Assembly (NCBI GenBank): GCA_003694385.1
Contig: RFKA01000084.1
Coordinates: forward strand, 1-5,939
DNA: 5,939 nucleotides
Source: Candidatus Woesearchaeota archaeon
GTDB lineage: Archaea; Nanobdellota; Nanobdellia; Woesearchaeales; UBA525
Direction of reading: 5' to 3'
Numbering within the stretch: the first letter of the stretch is position 1; each line of letters begins with the position of its first letter. Positions 4,986 through 5,939 of this stretch are shown one piece after another. The translations under genes and the position numbers were made by a program. The notes below the pieces were generated by a model. That model had not been told where the DNA came from and did no database searches. It worked only from the letters and a program-made list of their open reading frames with translations.

Positions 4986-5939
4986 GGGTAGTACTTGTCG
5001 ATGAACGAGAGCTTGATTTTCTTCAACTCTTCGCGCGGGAACAACCCGAGGAGCTCCCAACCAATCCGAAGCGATTCCTCGATGCTCCGGTCCTCGTCGT
5101 GGCCTTGCCGTATAAACGCATCCTCGAAGCGCTCAGCGAACTTGAGGTACAGCCTGTCGCGTTCCGAGAGCGCCTCTTCCCCGACAACAGCAACGAGGTC
5201 GCGGAGATCCATGCCCTCCGCGTACGCGGCGTACAACTGGCTCGCCACTCCTGCATGGTCCCCACGCGTCTTTCCTTCACCAATACCCTCGTTCATCAGA
5301 CGGGACAGTGACGGCAAGGGGTTAATTGGTGGGTAGATGGCCTTCCTGTGCAGGTCCTTCACCAGAACAATCTGCCCCTCAGTGATGTAGCCCGTGAGGT
5401 CGGGAATCGGGTGGCTAATGTCGCCCTGAGGCATCGTCAAGATGGGAATCTGCGTGACACTCCCCGGTTTCCCCTCAATCTTCCCTGCGCGCTCGTAGAT
5501 ATTCGCGAGGTCTGTATACATGTAGCCCGGGTAGCCGCGACGCCCAGGAATCTCGCTGCGCGCAGCGCTAATCTCACGCAGCGCCTCACAGTAATTCGTC
5601 ATGTCCGTCAGAATGACGAGGACGTGCATGCCCTTCTCGAACGCGAGGTACTCGGCCGTCGTTAAGGCGATGCGCGGCGTGATGATGCGCTCAATCGTCG
5701 GGTCGTCAGCGAGGTTGATGTACGCGACCATGTTCTCAATAGCCCCTGTCCGCTCGAAGTCGTTCATGAAGAACTTTGCTTCTTCGAACGTGATACCCAT
5801 CGCGGCGAAGATGACTGCGAACTTCTCGCCTTCCCCACGCACCTTCGCTTGGCGAGCGATCTGCGCGGCGAGCGCGTTGTGCGGCAGGCCCGCCTCTGAG
5901 AAGAGGGGGAGCTTCTGCCCGCGCACGAGCGTGTTCATC
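4979..5939 (-). CDS. atpB: A/V-type ATP synthase subunit B, 5' partial
   Basis: About 319 residues of the non-catalytic B subunit of the A3B3 head are present. The N-terminal 140 or so lie beyond the right edge, since family members are about 460 residues long. The Met at 5938 is internal: [20 protein letters not shown] is the segment in the middle of the family corresponding to the degenerate nucleotide-binding site, which lacks the P-loop of subunit A. Other family blocks are [29 protein letters not shown] with NIYERAG directly after, and [17 protein letters not shown]. No intein or frameshift is seen. It ends four bases before atpD, in the standard archaeal operon order. Membrane-associated ATP synthesis or hydrolysis is the established role. 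Confidence 0.95.
   Translation of the reverse strand, partial: MNTLVRGQKLPLFSEAGLPHNALAAQIARQAKVRGEGEKFAVIFAAMGITFEEAKFFMNDFERTGAIENMVAYINLADDPTIERIITPRIALTTAEYLAFEKGMHVLVILTDMTNYCEALREISAARSEIPGRRGYPGYMYTDLANIYERAGKIEGKPGSVTQIPILTMPQGDISHPIPDLTGYITEGQIVLVKDLHRKAIYPPINPLPSLSRLMNEGIGEGKTRGDHAGVASQLYAAYAEGMDLRDLVAVVGEEALSERDRLYLKFAERFEDAFIRQGHDEDRSIEESLRIGWELLGLFPREELKKIKLSFIDKYYPR

Noticed and set aside
5936..5938. ATG at the right edge as the true start of atpB
   Set aside because: The residues after it correspond to the middle of the B subunit, so it is an internal methionine and the gene continues beyond the window.

Overview
The window looks like a piece of an archaeal chromosome. The evidence is: an archaeal/V-type (A-type) ATP synthase B-D gene pair; a class II tRNA-Leu with an intron after position 37 and no encoded CCA; and several TATA boxes placed 26-30 bases upstream of start codons or RNA 5' ends, implying leaderless mRNAs. 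The small coiled-coil membrane genes, one DUF2391-like, resemble genes I associate with DPANN lineages such as Woesearchaeota. That lineage guess is inference and weak.

Layout from left to right. (1) 39-818 (+) is an AT-rich gene rich in AGA/AGG arginine codons, probably a hotdog-fold (FabZ-like) protein. Its composition differs from everything else here, so it is a transfer candidate. (2) 838-2881 (-) reads, in transcription order, DUF2391-like coiled-coil membrane protein, a soluble coiled-coil protein overlapping it by one base, intron-containing tRNA-Leu(UAA), then a lipoprotein with a Cys/Asp-rich motif, a Thr/Glu stalk and a C-terminal alpha/beta domain. (3) 2927-3079 (-) is a 50-residue single-span membrane protein. 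(4) 3131-4230 (+) is a two-gene unit: a secreted, probably lipid-anchored PEBP (YbhB/YbcL) protein and a LOG-family nucleotide-processing enzyme, overlapping by ATGA. (5) 4231-4365 is noncoding. (6) 4366-5939 (-) holds atpD and the C-terminal two thirds of atpB, which runs off the right edge.

Gene relationships. The AtpB-AtpD pair is the end of an A-type ATP synthase operon. The three minus-strand genes between 1839 and 3079 encode two membrane proteins and a coiled-coil protein and could form one envelope-associated assembly (inference). The 50-residue gene and the PEBP gene are divergent and appear to share one TATA box at 3101-3110, with 26 bases to each ATG. That is the most striking regulatory feature of the window. 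No CRISPR array, insertion sequence or replication origin was seen, and there is no gene-free stretch longer than 300 bases.
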